In this document: piece after piece, positions 18,933-29,944 of the stretch
Numbering within the stretch: position 1 is the first letter of the stretch
Layout of the letters: every line of letters begins with the position of its first letter
NCBI GenBank assembly: GCA_016744435.1
Contig: JADGEJ010000016.1
Location: 1 to 64,000 of the forward strand
Source: Lentibacter sp.
Lineage (GTDB): Bacteria; Pseudomonadota; Alphaproteobacteria; Rhodobacterales; Rhodobacteraceae
Direction: 5' to 3'
Length of the DNA stretch: 64,000 bases
Position numbers and translations under genes: made by a program
The notes under the pieces: generated by a model
What the model was told of the DNA's origin: nothing
The model's input: the letters and a program-made list of their open reading frames with translations, nothing else
Databases searched by the model: none

Positions 18933-21473
18933 GTGCAGAAAATTGATCCAAATATCACGCTGATTTCAGCGGCAGCTCCACTCGCCACGACGACACATGG
19001 GGGGAGAGCTAAGTGTTTACAGCGTCTCGTGCGCCTTGACTTGCCGGTTCCCAAGACTGTGGCGTTGTCCTTTGATGCAGTTCATCAAATAGCCGCAGGC
19101 GTGATGCCTGATATGAAGGCACTGTTGCTGCCTTTTGGGGAAGCGCCTTTGCTCTGCGTGCGCCCGTCCTCTGAAGATCCTGATTGGGGCGGCCCCGGAG
19201 CGGTTTTGAACATCGGCATGAACAATGCGCGCTACCTCGATCTTTGTGAAGGCTTGGGACGAGATGCAGCGACTAAGATCTATCTGCGTTTTGTGCAGGC
19301 CTATGCCATACACGTTGCGCGCCTCGACCCAGATTTGTTTGAAGACATCAAAAACGGTGACCAAGAGGGGCTTTCAGAAGCCCTGCGTGCCTATGAAGAT
19401 GAGACTGAAGAAGAGTTTCCGCAAGATCCCAGTGTACAGCTTGCAGCGGTTCTAGGGTCGATGGCTCGGGCTTGGGAGGGGACTACCGCGAGGTTGCTGC
19501 GTCAAGCCAAAGGCGCCCCAGCCGACGCGGGCCTTGGACTCGTAGTCCAAGATATGGTGTTTGGAATTGGCAAAGGTGAAAGCGGTTCCGGGGTTATCCA
19601 ACTGGTTAACTCGGTCACTGGTGAGCAACAAATTACAGGGCGCTATTTATCACAAAGTCAGGGCCGCGACGCTCTTGAAGAAGGAGCGGCTGCACTCTAT
19701 CTGGAAGCCGATGATCGCGGCCCGTCACTTGAGGAACTTGCTCCGGAGGCCTTTGCCGAACTGAAGCGGCACACTGCACTGATGCGCGTAAGGTTGCGCG
19801 CAGAAATGCAGGCTGAATTCGCAGTTGAGAATGGAAGAGTACATGTGCTTGACGGAGTGCGTGTCGCACGGAGTGCGCGGGCGGCCGTAAGTATTGCCGT
19901 TGCATTGGCTAACGAGAAAATAATTCCACGTGAAGAAGCTCTGATGCGCGTTGAGCCGCGGGCTTTGAATGAAATGCTGCACCGTCAGGTTGATCCGGAA
20001 GCAATCAGGGACAAGATCGCGCGTGGTATTGCCGCAAGCCCGGGAGCCGCGACAGGGATGATCGTGTTTTCTTCGAATGAAGCTCAGGCCAGTGCAGCTC
20101 GGGGCGAGGCCTGCGTTTTGGTGCGTCGCGAGACGTCTCCTGAAGACATAAGAGGAATGCACGCGGCAGTCGCTGTTTTGACGGAGCGGGGCGGAATGAC
20201 AAGCCACGCAGCCGTAATCGGGCGTGGCATGGGGCTGCCCTGTGTTGTTGGGGCGACTAGCCTGGCGTTTAACATGCGAAAACAAACGATCACTGGACCT
20301 GATGGTCGAATTTTTCGCACTGGGGATATTATCACAATTGACGGCACTTCAGGTGAGGTTCTGGTTGGTGAACCCCAGATGCTAGAAGCTGCACACGACG
20401 ACTCATTTCGAGAGTTAATGGATTGGGCCGATGATGTACGCGACATTGGCATTCGCGCAAACGCAGACACACCCAAGGACGCCGCTACCGCGCGAAATTT
20501 CGGGGCTCAGGGCATTGGCCTCTGTCGCACCGAGCATATGTTTTTTGAGGCTGAACGGCTCACACCTATGCGCGAGATGATCTTTGCTGATCGACCGGAA
20601 GACCGACGTGCAGCACTTGAGCGACTTTTGCCAATGCAACGGGCTGACTTTATTGAGCTTTTCCAGATCATGCAGGGCCAACCAGTGTGTATCAGGTTGC
20701 TTGACCCTCCTTTGCACGAGTTCCTACCGCACGACAAAGCGGGGTGTCGGGAGCTCGCGGAAGCGCTGGCTTTGCCGCTCTCTGACGTGACCCGCCGTGT
20801 TGAGGCATTGGGTGAATACAACCCGATGCTGGGAATGCGCGGCGTACGTCTCGGCGTTACAGTCCCCGAGATCTACGACATGCAAGCGCGCGCCATTTTT
20901 GAAGCCACAATAGAGGCAAGCCGCGAGGGCGAACCTGTCGTACCAGAGATCATGATCCCGCTTGTGTCAGCTAAGCGTGAGGTGGAACTTGTAAAATCGC
21001 GGGTTGATGCGCTTGCGACGGCAGTACGCAATGAAACTGGCAAAGATTTTGAATATCGCCTTGGCGTGATGGTTGAAACACCGCGTGCAGCCCTTCGGGC
21101 AGCGGACATTTCTCCGCATGTTTCGTTTCTCAGTTTTGGCACGAATGACCTTACGCAGATGACTTATGGTCTGTCGCGTGATGACGCAGGGCGCTTTATG
21201 TCTGAGTATGTGCAACTCGGTGTTTACCCCGAAGATCCGTTTCATACCCTCGACAACGAAGGCGTAGGGGAGCTGCTTGAAATCGGTGCAATGCGTGGAC
21301 GTAGCACCAAGCCTGATCTAACATTGTCAATCTGTGGCGAGCATGGCGGTAGTCCAGAGTCGATAGAGTTTTGTCGCAACGCGGGGTTTGACTACGTTTC
21401 ATGCTCGCCTTTTCGGGTTCCTGTGGCACGGCTTGCTGCTGCACAACTCGCCCTGAAAGACCAGATAGGGTAG
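18933..21473 (+). CDS. PPDK-like PEP-utilising protein with degenerate ATP-grasp domain
   Basis: 846 residues, resembling pyruvate phosphate dikinase along its whole length. The phosphohistidine domain is intact (ERGGMTSHAAVIGRGMGLPCV), as is the PEP/pyruvate barrel: IRLLDPPLHEFLP, GMRGVRLG, MVETPRAALRA, SFGTNDLTQMTYGLSRDD and SICGEHGGSPES with the catalytic Cys. The N-terminal ATP-binding half is altered: VRPSSEDPDWGG replaces the usual VRSGA..SMPGMMDT loop, QLVNSVTGE replaces FTRNP, and LDGVR replaces LQTR. It may not use ATP. The GTG start is not well supported by a ribosome binding site. Confidence 0.8.
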   Translation: MQKIDPNITLISAAAPLATTTHGGRAKCLQRLVRLDLPVPKTVALSFDAVHQIAAGVMPDMKALLLPFGEAPLLCVRPSSEDPDWGGPGAVLNIGMNNARYLDLCEGLGRDAATKIYLRFVQAYAIHVARLDPDLFEDIKNGDQEGLSEALRAYEDETEEEFPQDPSVQLAAVLGSMARAWEGTTARLLRQAKGAPADAGLGLVVQDMVFGIGKGESGSGVIQLVNSVTGEQQITGRYLSQSQGRDALEEGAAALYLEADDRGPSLEELAPEAFAELKRHTALMRVRLRAEMQAEFAVENGRVHVLDGVRVARSARAAVSIAVALANEKIIPREEALMRVEPRALNEMLHRQVDPEAIRDKIARGIAASPGAATGMIVFSSNEAQASAARGEACVLVRRETSPEDIRGMHAAVAVLTERGGMTSHAAVIGRGMGLPCVVGATSLAFNMRKQTITGPDGRIFRTGDIITIDGTSGEVLVGEPQMLEAAHDDSFRELMDWADDVRDIGIRANADTPKDAATARNFGAQGIGLCRTEHMFFEAERLTPMREMIFADRPEDRRAALERLLPMQRADFIELFQIMQGQPVCIRLLDPPLHEFLPHDKAGCRELAEALALPLSDVTRRVEALGEYNPMLGMRGVRLGVTVPEIYDMQARAIFEATIEASREGEPVVPEIMIPLVSAKREVELVKSRVDALATAVRNETGKDFEYRLGVMVETPRAALRAADISPHVSFLSFGTNDLTQMTYGLSRDDAGRFMSEYVQLGVYPEDPFHTLDNEGVGELLEIGAMRGRSTKPDLTLSICGEHGGSPESIEFCRNAGFDYVSCSPFRVPVARLAAAQLALKDQIG

Positions 21474-21642
21474 CGCCACATTGCTTGACCTCAACATGAG
21501 CGGAGCCATTGGCGAAGCGGCGTAATTTCGCAACACATTCCCCAGTTGGTATGTGAAGTAAACTTGCTCAAAATAGCTTGAAACCTTACCTAGTCGCTGA
21601 TCCAATCCGCTATTTTGCGGAGCGCCTGAGGAGGCCGGAAAT

Positions 21643-22275
21643 ATGAAACGACTGATTGTGGTGCTCATCATGAGCATGGTTAATGTTACGCCCGTAGCGG
21701 CGGACGTGGCGGTCAAGAAGCTCTTTGACAAGGAGCGCCGCTCACTTGGAGCTATTCCGCAAACTCATCTGACAAGTCTTCTAGCGAAGTCAAACAAAGC
21801 CAAGGTTTCAGCTGGCGGTGTTAACTATTCAAAAGCTTGGTTGGCGTCTCAACCCAAAGCGCGCGGCGGTAAGCAGTGGCGTTGCCTTTCGGAAGCACTT
21901 TACTTTGAGGCGCGTGGCGAAAGCGTCAAAGGGCAGTTTGCAGTTGCTGAGGTGATCATGAACCGTGTTGCAAGCAAGCGTTACCCTGACAGCGTTTGTG
22001 GCGTTATCAACCAGGGAACTGGGCGCAAATATGCTTGCCAGTTCACCTATACTTGCGATGGAAAAAAAGAAGTGATCTCTGAACCGAGAGCGTTTGAACG
22101 CGTTGGGAAGATTGCCAAACTAATGGTCGACGGGGCAACACGCCCGCTGACGAAAGGTGCAACACATTATCACACCAAAGCTGTCAACCCGAAGTGGGCC
22201 CGCGTTTTTCCGCGAACAGCCACAATTGGATTTCACTACTTTTACAAGCAACCTACGCGCCTCTCGCGTAACTAA
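21643..22275 (+). CDS. SleB-type cell wall hydrolase
   Basis: 210 residues with a signal peptide (MKRLIVVLIMSMVNVTPVAAD) and a Hydrolase_2/SleB domain: CLSEALYFEARGESVKGQFAVAEVIMNRV, SVCGVINQG, CQFTYTCDGK and a C-terminal GATHYHTKAVNPKWA. The Glu in YFEARGE is the expected catalytic residue of this lysozyme-like fold. Exported peptidoglycan hydrolase for wall remodelling. The start has GAGGAGG nine bases upstream. Confidence 0.88.
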   Translation: MKRLIVVLIMSMVNVTPVAADVAVKKLFDKERRSLGAIPQTHLTSLLAKSNKAKVSAGGVNYSKAWLASQPKARGGKQWRCLSEALYFEARGESVKGQFAVAEVIMNRVASKRYPDSVCGVINQGTGRKYACQFTYTCDGKKEVISEPRAFERVGKIAKLMVDGATRPLTKGATHYHTKAVNPKWARVFPRTATIGFHYFYKQPTRLSRN

Positions 22276-22348
22276 AGTGCCGCATTTAACAACAAAAATC
22301 GCGGCATGAGGCTGTATAGCCGAACGCAACATGAAGGAACGCACTGAA

Positions 22349-23269
22349 ATGAGTGAAATAGGACAGGCTTTTGCGCACCCAGAAGAACGCTCTCGAGCGT
22401 TGTCGCAGGGCTCTCTGCCCGATCGTATATCGCTGCGAGACCATATTGTTGAAGTCGAAATTGGCGCGTTTCAAGCCGAGCGGGGCACGACACAACGGGT
22501 CGGTTTCAATGTGGTGGTTGAAGTACGTCCGTTAAGCCACGTTGTTGATGACGATGTCGACAAGATACTATCTTATGACAAAGTCACTGAGGCGATCGCT
22601 ACGGCGCTATCAGAAGAGCGGCTGAATTTACTCGAAACACTGGCCGAACGGATTGCGGAGCGGATCCTAGTGGAGCCGCAAGCTCTACGTGTGTTCGTGC
22701 GGATCGAGAAACTTGACCGTGGTAATGGTGCTCTGGGTGTAGAAATTGTACGCGCAACCGAGCCAGAAACGGCAGTGCCAGAAGCCGAGGATAAACCGCA
22801 TCCTCAAGTGGTCTTTTTGTCAAACGAGGCGATTGCATCTAACCTGTTGAAAGGATGGCTGGATCAACTTGAAGCCAATGGCAAACCGTTGTTGTTGTGC
22901 GTAGGCGCGCCTGAATTCGCAGCGCCGATCTCGGCTGTTTTGCAAGCGCAACATCGCATTGATCTGCTTGCTATAGAGCAGAACGCATGGGTGCTTGCTG
23001 GAAGAGATAAGCGATGTGTTGTTGTGGGAACCAGAACAGAGCTAGACTGGGCTATGAAGAATGGCCAGATCAGCGTCTGGGCACCTTCCAAAATAGTTCT
23101 TGATGCCGTTGCTGGCCCTGAGGGCCGAGAGAATGACGGGCTCGACTTGGCGATCTGGTTTGCAGGCGAAATGGAAGCGGATAGCCTGCTTTCGATTGGC
23201 GAAGAGTTGCGCGAAAATGCAGCTAAGCTTGCAATGCGCAGCACCGCAATCTCGGCAAAAGCTATCTGA
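22349..23269 (+). CDS. folB: dihydroneopterin aldolase with C-terminal extension
   Basis: 306 residues from the ATG at 22349, preceded by AAGGAA; an ATG six codons earlier has no such site. Residues about 15-135 form the FolB fold (DRISLRDHIVEVEIGAFQAERGTTQRVGFNVVVEV, then YDKVTEAIATALSEERLNLLETLAERIAERIL), which cleaves dihydroneopterin to 6-hydroxymethyl-dihydropterin and glycolaldehyde. About 170 further residues follow after an acidic linker, with no domain I recognise; normal FolB is about 120 residues. folP follows 38 bp downstream. Confidence 0.85.
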   Translation: MSEIGQAFAHPEERSRALSQGSLPDRISLRDHIVEVEIGAFQAERGTTQRVGFNVVVEVRPLSHVVDDDVDKILSYDKVTEAIATALSEERLNLLETLAERIAERILVEPQALRVFVRIEKLDRGNGALGVEIVRATEPETAVPEAEDKPHPQVVFLSNEAIASNLLKGWLDQLEANGKPLLLCVGAPEFAAPISAVLQAQHRIDLLAIEQNAWVLAGRDKRCVVVGTRTELDWAMKNGQISVWAPSKIVLDAVAGPEGRENDGLDLAIWFAGEMEADSLLSIGEELRENAAKLAMRSTAISAKAI

Positions 23270-23307
23270 GGCTTGCACATACTGTCATTAATACGGCAAG
23301 AGTAGGT

Positions 23308-24318
23308 ATGAGCCGTTATTATTATCGCCCGCTTGTCCAAACAGGCCCAAACAAGCCCGACGATGCACTGCCGCTTGCGGGAGGGCCGTGCTGGTTTACT
23401 CATGTTGAGGTGATCAGCAGAGATGAACGTGGCTGCTACATACCAGCGGCGCGCCTTCCTGATGATGTTTGCCAGCGGTTGACAGCAAGGCGGGCACCGA
23501 TCGCGGGGCTGTCTTTTGACGTGCCGCGTATTATGGGCATCTTGAACGTAACACCAGATAGTTTTTCGGACGGAGGGCAGTTTTCAGGGGCCGCAATTGC
23601 CGTGTCTCACGCCGAACAAATGGTAGCAAGCGGAGCTGATATACTTGATATCGGAGGAGAAAGCACGCGTCCGGGCGCCATCGAAGTGCCTCACGAAGCT
23701 GAGATAGCACGCACAGCTCCAGTTGTGGAAGCGATCAGAAGTAAACTAAAAACGCCGATCTCGATTGACACACGCAAAGCGACAGTTGCACTGGTGGCAC
23801 TTCGAAACGGCGCTGATATGGTGAATGATGTCTCAGGGTTTACGTTTGACAAAAAGCTAGCGCCGATGTGTGCTCAAATGGGCGTGCCGGTGTTTGTAAT
23901 GCATGCGCAGGGCGATCCGCGAACAATGCACAAAAATCCAATCTATCGAGATGTTTTACTCGACGTATATGACTTCCTAGAGCAACAAATTACACTCCTG
24001 AATGACTTGGGGATTGAGTGTGAAAACATAGTGCTCGACCCAGGCATAGGGTTTGGCAAGAAGATACAGCACAATCTAGAGCTCCTTAATGGGGTCAGCC
24101 TCTTTCACAGTTTGGGCTGTGCTCTTTTATTGGGCGTCTCAAGGAAAGGCTTCATAGGCAAAATCGGGCATGCGCCCGTTGCTCGAGATCGCGCAGCAGG
24201 TTCGATAGCGACGGGGCTCGCGACGTTGGCTCAAGGCGTGCAAATACTGCGGGTGCATGATGTACCAGAAACAAAACAAGCGATCAGGCTCTGGCAGGCC
24301 GTCACGCGAGGGGAATAG
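23308..24318 (+). CDS. folP: dihydropteroate synthase
   Basis: 336 residues. TIM-barrel enzyme joining p-aminobenzoate to hydroxymethyl-dihydropterin pyrophosphate; the target of sulfonamides. Signatures [15 protein letters not shown] and [11 protein letters not shown] are present, as are [24 protein letters not shown] and GVSRKGFIG. The N-terminal 70 residues form an extension before the barrel that many alphaproteobacterial FolP proteins share. It lies between folB and glmM in one operon; no folK is present here. Confidence 0.94.
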   Translation: MSRYYYRPLVQTGPNKPDDALPLAGGPCWFTHVEVISRDERGCYIPAARLPDDVCQRLTARRAPIAGLSFDVPRIMGILNVTPDSFSDGGQFSGAAIAVSHAEQMVASGADILDIGGESTRPGAIEVPHEAEIARTAPVVEAIRSKLKTPISIDTRKATVALVALRNGADMVNDVSGFTFDKKLAPMCAQMGVPVFVMHAQGDPRTMHKNPIYRDVLLDVYDFLEQQITLLNDLGIECENIVLDPGIGFGKKIQHNLELLNGVSLFHSLGCALLLGVSRKGFIGKIGHAPVARDRAAGSIATGLATLAQGVQILRVHDVPETKQAIRLWQAVTRGE

Positions 24319-24323
24319 CGAAG

Positions 24324-25664
24324 ATGAAAAAGTTATTTGGCACGGACGGTGTGCGCGGAACTGCGAACACTTACCCGATGACAGCAGAGATGGCGCTCAA
24401 AATCGGCGCTGCGGTTGGCCGGTATTTCCGTCAGGACCACTCAGCTGCGCACCGGGTTGTGATCGGAAAGGACACGCGTCTTTCAGGTTACATGTTCGAG
24501 AACGCACTGACAGCAGGACTGACCAGCACTGGCATGAATGTTCTACTCCTAGGTCCTGTGCCAACGCCTGCTGTTGGGCTTTTGACGACTTCAATGCGCG
24601 CTGATTTGGGCGTAATGATCTCGGCAAGCCACAACCCTGCTATAGACAACGGTATAAAGTTTTTTGGCCCTGACGGCTTTAAGCTCTCTGACACCGCTGA
24701 ATTGGAGATTCAGGCGTTGGTTGAAAATGGGGTTGAGCCTGCGCAGGCCCAAAACATAGGGCGAGCAAAGAGGATCGACGATGGGCGTTTTCGGTATATC
24801 GAACGCGTGAAATCAACCTTCCCGCAAGGCATGCGCCTTGATGGGATCAAAGTGGTTGTTGATTGTGCAAATGGTGCTGCCTACCGTGCTGCGCCAGAAG
24901 TCTTATGGGAACTTGGCGCGGAAGTCATTCCTGTTGGAGTGGCCCCCAACGGTTATAACATCAACGCAGATTGCGGGTCGACCAAGCCGCAAGTTGCGTC
25001 AGAAACTGTTGTGTCACATGGGGCCGATCTGGGCATCTGCCTTGATGGTGATGCCGACCGTGTTGTCTTGATTGACGAAACAGGTGCCGTAGCCGACGGT
25101 GACCAAATTATGGGGTTGTTGGCCGCGCGTTGGGCCGAAGAAGGACGCCTTGGAGGTGGAGCGCTAGTTGCGACCGTTATGTCAAACCTTGGTCTAGAGA
25201 AGTTCCTCAACAGCAGAGGCATCGGGCTTGAACGCACGAATGTCGGCGATCGATATGTTGTTGAACGGATGCGTGCAGGCGGGTTTAACCTTGGCGGCGA
25301 GCAGTCAGGCCATATCGTGATGACAGACTATGCGACAACTGGCGACGGGCTTATGGCGGGCTTGCAGTTCTTGTCAGAGCTGGTGCGTACCGGCAAGCGC
25401 GCCTCAGAACTTGCACATGTGTTTGAACCTGTTCCGCAGCTTCTCAAAAATGTGCGGTTTAAAACCGGACAGTCGCCTTTGGAAGACAGTAAAGTGCAGG
25501 CAGAAATTGCGCGTGTGGAAGCCGAGTTACAAGGCAGTGGGCGTCTGCTCATCCGAAAATCAGGAACAGAACCATTGGTACGTGTCATGGCCGAATGCGA
25601 AGATGAAGTGCTATTGAACAAATCTGTTGATGCCGTTGTGGCAGCCGTTGAAGAGGCGCTTTAA
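24324..25664 (+). CDS. glmM: phosphoglucosamine mutase
   Basis: 446 residues. Converts glucosamine-6-phosphate to glucosamine-1-phosphate for UDP-GlcNAc, thus peptidoglycan and LPS. Active-site serine in [19 protein letters not shown], Mg loop [13 protein letters not shown], sugar-binding GGEQSGH and C-terminal phosphate loop [12 protein letters not shown]. It starts 5 bp after folP, a folP-glmM pairing common in bacteria. Confidence 0.95.
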   Translation: MKKLFGTDGVRGTANTYPMTAEMALKIGAAVGRYFRQDHSAAHRVVIGKDTRLSGYMFENALTAGLTSTGMNVLLLGPVPTPAVGLLTTSMRADLGVMISASHNPAIDNGIKFFGPDGFKLSDTAELEIQALVENGVEPAQAQNIGRAKRIDDGRFRYIERVKSTFPQGMRLDGIKVVVDCANGAAYRAAPEVLWELGAEVIPVGVAPNGYNINADCGSTKPQVASETVVSHGADLGICLDGDADRVVLIDETGAVADGDQIMGLLAARWAEEGRLGGGALVATVMSNLGLEKFLNSRGIGLERTNVGDRYVVERMRAGGFNLGGEQSGHIVMTDYATTGDGLMAGLQFLSELVRTGKRASELAHVFEPVPQLLKNVRFKTGQSPLEDSKVQAEIARVEAELQGSGRLLIRKSGTEPLVRVMAECEDEVLLNKSVDAVVAAVEEAL

Positions 25665-25666
25665 CG

Positions 25667-26590
25667 CTATCTGTGCTCCTCCCGTCCCAAAAGGCTCCTA
25701 AGTGCGCCATATTGGCTGAGCGCAACACCCGACAAGATCAGAACAAGCGCAAGCAACAGGCTTGAAGGCAACGGCTCTCCCAAAATGAGCGCGCCTAACA
25801 CGACAGACCAAACAGGGACCTGGTAGTTCGTGAGGCTCATAAACACGGGGCCTGCAGTTCGGATCACATAGACGCGCAGAAATGTTGCTCCCGCTGTTGG
25901 CACAAGGCCTAGAAACGCGAGGATCATGATCGTTCGATGATCGGGCATTGGCGGGGTGCCTTCTGCGAGAAATGCTAAGGGCACAACAAGTGCGGCCCCG
26001 ATCAACAAAGGCACAGCTGACAGGCCTATAGAATCAATAGCGGGCAACCGCCGCATGATAACAGAGCTTACGGCGTAGCATGACGCGGCCATAAGGCATG
26101 CGATGCGGCCGAATGTTTCCCACTTTGCTCCGCTGCTTTCAAAAGCCTGCACGCCGATCAGTATGAGGATGCCAGCGAAGCCAATCAGAAACCCTAGCGC
26201 CCGCCGTAATGTCATACGTTCCCCAGGAACCCAAACATGTGCCATAGGTAAAACGATGAGCGCAACCGCGGCCATGGAAACCCCTGCGAAGCCCGAGGTT
26301 ACAAACTGCTGGCCCCAACTTAGAAGCATGAATGGTACGGCTGTACTCAGCGCTCCAACCGCAATAAGTGAGCCCCACGACTGCTGGTCTGACAGCCAGA
26401 GTTTGCCGCCTTTCGCTTGCCAAATCGCAAGAATAAGCAAAGCCGCAAAGCTAATTCGCGCGGCTGCCAGCCAAAAGGGCGTGATGCCCTCTAACGCCAG
26501 TTCGATAACTAGGAAGGTGCCACCCCAGATGAGACCAAGAGCTGCAACCATGGCCCAGCTTTTCGGCGTAATATCAGAAGTTTGACTCAT
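25667..26590 (-). CDS. EamA/DMT superfamily transporter
   Basis: 307 residues with ten predicted helices and two EamA repeats (first starts ALGLIWGGTFLVIELALEG; second has ASCYAVSSVIMRRLP). Inner-membrane permease of unknown substrate, commonly amino acid or metabolite export. It is convergent with glmM (2 bp between stops) and in the same direction as ilvC, from which a terminator separates it. Confidence 0.82.
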   Translation of the reverse strand: MSQTSDITPKSWAMVAALGLIWGGTFLVIELALEGITPFWLAAARISFAALLILAIWQAKGGKLWLSDQQSWGSLIAVGALSTAVPFMLLSWGQQFVTSGFAGVSMAAVALIVLPMAHVWVPGERMTLRRALGFLIGFAGILILIGVQAFESSGAKWETFGRIACLMAASCYAVSSVIMRRLPAIDSIGLSAVPLLIGAALVVPLAFLAEGTPPMPDHRTIMILAFLGLVPTAGATFLRVYVIRTAGPVFMSLTNYQVPVWSVVLGALILGEPLPSSLLLALVLILSGVALSQYGALRSLLGREEHR

Positions 26591-26621
26591 CTCCAGCGTA
26601 CCTTGTTAACTGCAAAGAAAA

Positions 26622-26644
26622 GACCCCGACACTAGGCCGGGGTC
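26622..26644 (-). terminator. intrinsic terminator of ilvC
   Basis: Arms GACCCCG (26622-26628) and CGGGGTC (26638-26644) flank a nine-base loop; read on the minus strand the stem is followed by TTTTCTTT. It lies 28 bp past the ilvC stop. Confidence 0.88.
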
Positions 26645-26672
26645 AAGCCAGTAACACTTCGCTGTGGAGCGA

Positions 26673-27734
<1,062 letters not shown>

Positions 27735-27770
27735 TTAACGAAGTTTAAGCGGTTTGTCTTTCGAACTTCA

Positions 27771-27796
27771 TTGAATTATTCAAATAATCGAATTAT
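27771..27796. promoter_or_regulatory. adjacent AT-rich palindromes in the ilvC/lrp divergent region
   Basis: TTGAATTATTCAA (27771-27783) is a perfect palindrome, followed at once by ATAATCGAATTAT (27784-27796), another. They sit midway in the 133-bp gap between divergent ilvC and the Lrp genes. Lrp/AsnC proteins bind repeated AT-rich dyads, so these are candidate operators for one or both neighbours. Confidence 0.55.
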
Positions 27797-27828
27797 CTAT
27801 TCGTCTAAACGGCAATTTAGGAGCAATC

Positions 27829-28284
27829 ATGCTTAATGATGCAGATAGGCGCATACTGCGACAGTTGCAATCAGAGCCTGAAGCTTCGATTGCTGATTTG
27901 GCACAACGTTGCAACCTGAGTTCAGCGGCGTGTTGGCGCAGATTGGAAAAGTTGCAGTCAAACGGGATAGTTGGCGCACAGGAAGTTTTGATTGACTGGC
28001 GAGTTTTGGGTTACAGTGTTGAAGTGAGCTTACGCATCACACTCGACAAAACCCAAGCCAATGCATTTGATGCCTTCATTGCCGCGGCTCGTCTTGTGCC
28101 CGAAGTTCTCGAAATCCAGACCTTCCTAGGTCGCGTGGATGTGCGCTTGTCTATTATTGCGCGCGACATGTCGCACTACCAGCAGATATATCGTAGCAGC
28201 ATTCTGCCCCTCCCACATATCGCCGACATTGAAGCGTTGATGCACGTTGCGCGCATCAAGCAAGATGAGCAGCTGCCAATATGA
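27829..28284 (+). CDS. Lrp/AsnC family transcriptional regulator (first of a pair)
   Basis: 151 residues. N-terminal winged helix with ASIADLAQRCNLSSAACWRRLEKLQSNGIV and C-terminal RAM domain for amino acid binding and oligomerisation. AGGAG precedes the ATG. Divergent from ilvC and overlapping the second Lrp gene by 4 bp, so the two should be made together and may form mixed oligomers. Ligand not predictable. Confidence 0.88.
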   Translation: MLNDADRRILRQLQSEPEASIADLAQRCNLSSAACWRRLEKLQSNGIVGAQEVLIDWRVLGYSVEVSLRITLDKTQANAFDAFIAAARLVPEVLEIQTFLGRVDVRLSIIARDMSHYQQIYRSSILPLPHIADIEALMHVARIKQDEQLPI

Positions 28285-28736
28285 TAGCGCTGGATGATAA
28301 AGATCGTGAAATTCTGCGTTCATTGACGCTGGACGCCACGATGAGTGCCAGCGCAATCGGTCAGAACCTTGGTTTGTCGCAGCCAGCGACATGGCGGCGG
28401 ATCAAGCGCCTTAAGGAAGCTGGCGTTATTCGGGGTCGCAGGCTGGTGCTCGACAAGGAAAAGTTAGGTTTTGGCGTAACTGTCTTTCTAGGTGTCAAGC
28501 TTGCTGCAAAAGGACGCGTCAGTCTGGAAGACTTTGAACGCGCTGTTTCTGCAATCCCGGAAGTGCAGACGATAGAGCATGTTCTCGGGCTTTATGACTA
28601 TCGGCTCAAAGTAGTGGCGCGAGACATTTCTGATTTTGAACGTGTTCTCAGGCGGCGCATTATGACACTGCCGGGAGCAGGCGAAGTCGAGGCGAACGTT
28701 TTGCTGAGCGAAGAGCGCAAACCTGGCCCGATCTGA
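28281..28736 (+). CDS. Lrp/AsnC family transcriptional regulator (second of a pair)
   Basis: 151 residues, the same length as its neighbour and clearly related but not a recent duplicate: the recognition-helix region reads MSASAIGQNLGLSQPATWRRIKRLKEAGVI. RAM domain follows. The start ATGATAGC overlaps the stop of the first gene. An aminotransferase gene follows 83 bp later on the same strand. Confidence 0.88.
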   Translation: MIALDDKDREILRSLTLDATMSASAIGQNLGLSQPATWRRIKRLKEAGVIRGRRLVLDKEKLGFGVTVFLGVKLAAKGRVSLEDFERAVSAIPEVQTIEHVLGLYDYRLKVVARDISDFERVLRRRIMTLPGAGEVEANVLLSEERKPGPI

Positions 28737-28819
28737 TATAGCTTTCTGCTTTCCAAACTAGGCTTTGCATCTGGCGCCTAACTCGGGCTAACTCAGCTCA
28801 AATGTTAATGGAGGCCCAA

Positions 28820-29944
28820 ATGGCGCTGCTCAACACGATAGACCCGAACGGGCTTGATGAATTCTCAGTGGTTTTCACCGACCGCTCGCTCAACCACATG
28901 AGTAGTACGTTTCAGGCCGTGATGAACGACATCTCGACGATGCTCAAAGACGTCTACAACGCTGACGCTGTGGCCCTCGTGCCAGGCGGTGGAACATACG
29001 CGATGGAAGCTGTTGCCCGTCAGTTTGGTGCGGGCGCGCACGCGCTTGTGGTGCGTAACGGCTGGTTTTCTTATCGGTGGAGCCAAATATTTGATGCAGG
29101 CAAGTTCGCCGAAGAAGTCAGCGTGTTCAAAGCTCGCCAAACAGGCAATGGTGTAGATACCCCCTTCGCGCCAGCTCCGATCGAGGAGGTTACTGCGGCC
29201 ATTGCAGAAGCCAAACCTGACGTTGTGTTCGCGCCCCACGTGGAGACCTCGGCTGGGCTCATCCTACCTGATGATTATATCACTGCCCTCGCTGAAGCGG
29301 CCCATGATGCCGGCGCACTGATGGTGCTTGATTGCATCGCCTCGGGCTGCGCTTGGGTCGACATGAAAGCGACAGGCGTTGATGTGCTTATCTCAGCGCC
29401 GCAAAAAGGTTGGTCGGCCTCGCCCTCTGCAGGCTTGGTGATGATGTCTCAGCGCGCACTTGATAGGCTTGAGAGAACAACATCAGATAGCTTTGCGATT
29501 GACCTGAAAAAATGGCACGACATGATGAAAGCATATGAGAATGGTGGCCATGCGTACCATGCAACTATGCCGACAGACGCGTTGCGCGCCTTCCGTGACA
29601 CTATGTTGGAAACGCGCGACTATGGTTTTGAACAACTGCGCGACGCCCAGTGGTTGTTGGGCGATTCTGTGCGGGAGATACTTGCAGCAAAGGGGGGCAA
29701 ATCTGTTGCCGCTGCAGGCTTTGGTGCGCCTGGTGTCGTGGTCAGCTACACGGCCGACCCAGAGGTGCAAAACGGCAAGAAATTTGCAGCACAAGGGATG
29801 CAGATCGCTGCAGGTGTCCCGCTCGCCTGTGATGAACCTGAGGGGTTTATGACGTTCCGGCTAGGTCTGTTTGGTCTTGATAAGTTATACGATGTGGACG
29901 CTACGCTTGAGCGCCTTAAAACCGTGCTCGACAAAGTGCTTTAA
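28820..29944 (+). CDS. class V aminotransferase (alanine-glyoxylate type)
   Basis: 374 residues from the ATG at 28820, preceded by TGGAGG five bases away; an ATG six codons upstream lacks this. Fold type I PLP enzyme; the Schiff-base Lys is in SAPQKGWSASPSAG, with VPGGGTYAMEAVARQ and VLDCIASGCAW as supporting segments. Family members act as alanine-glyoxylate or serine-pyruvate aminotransferases; the exact substrates are not clear. Placement beside two Lrp genes hints at amino acid control. It overlaps the convergent UbiH-family gene by 4 bp. Confidence 0.83.
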   Translation: MALLNTIDPNGLDEFSVVFTDRSLNHMSSTFQAVMNDISTMLKDVYNADAVALVPGGGTYAMEAVARQFGAGAHALVVRNGWFSYRWSQIFDAGKFAEEVSVFKARQTGNGVDTPFAPAPIEEVTAAIAEAKPDVVFAPHVETSAGLILPDDYITALAEAAHDAGALMVLDCIASGCAWVDMKATGVDVLISAPQKGWSASPSAGLVMMSQRALDRLERTTSDSFAIDLKKWHDMMKAYENGGHAYHATMPTDALRAFRDTMLETRDYGFEQLRDAQWLLGDSVREILAAKGGKSVAAAGFGAPGVVVSYTADPEVQNGKKFAAQGMQIAAGVPLACDEPEGFMTFRLGLFGLDKLYDVDATLERLKTVLDKVL

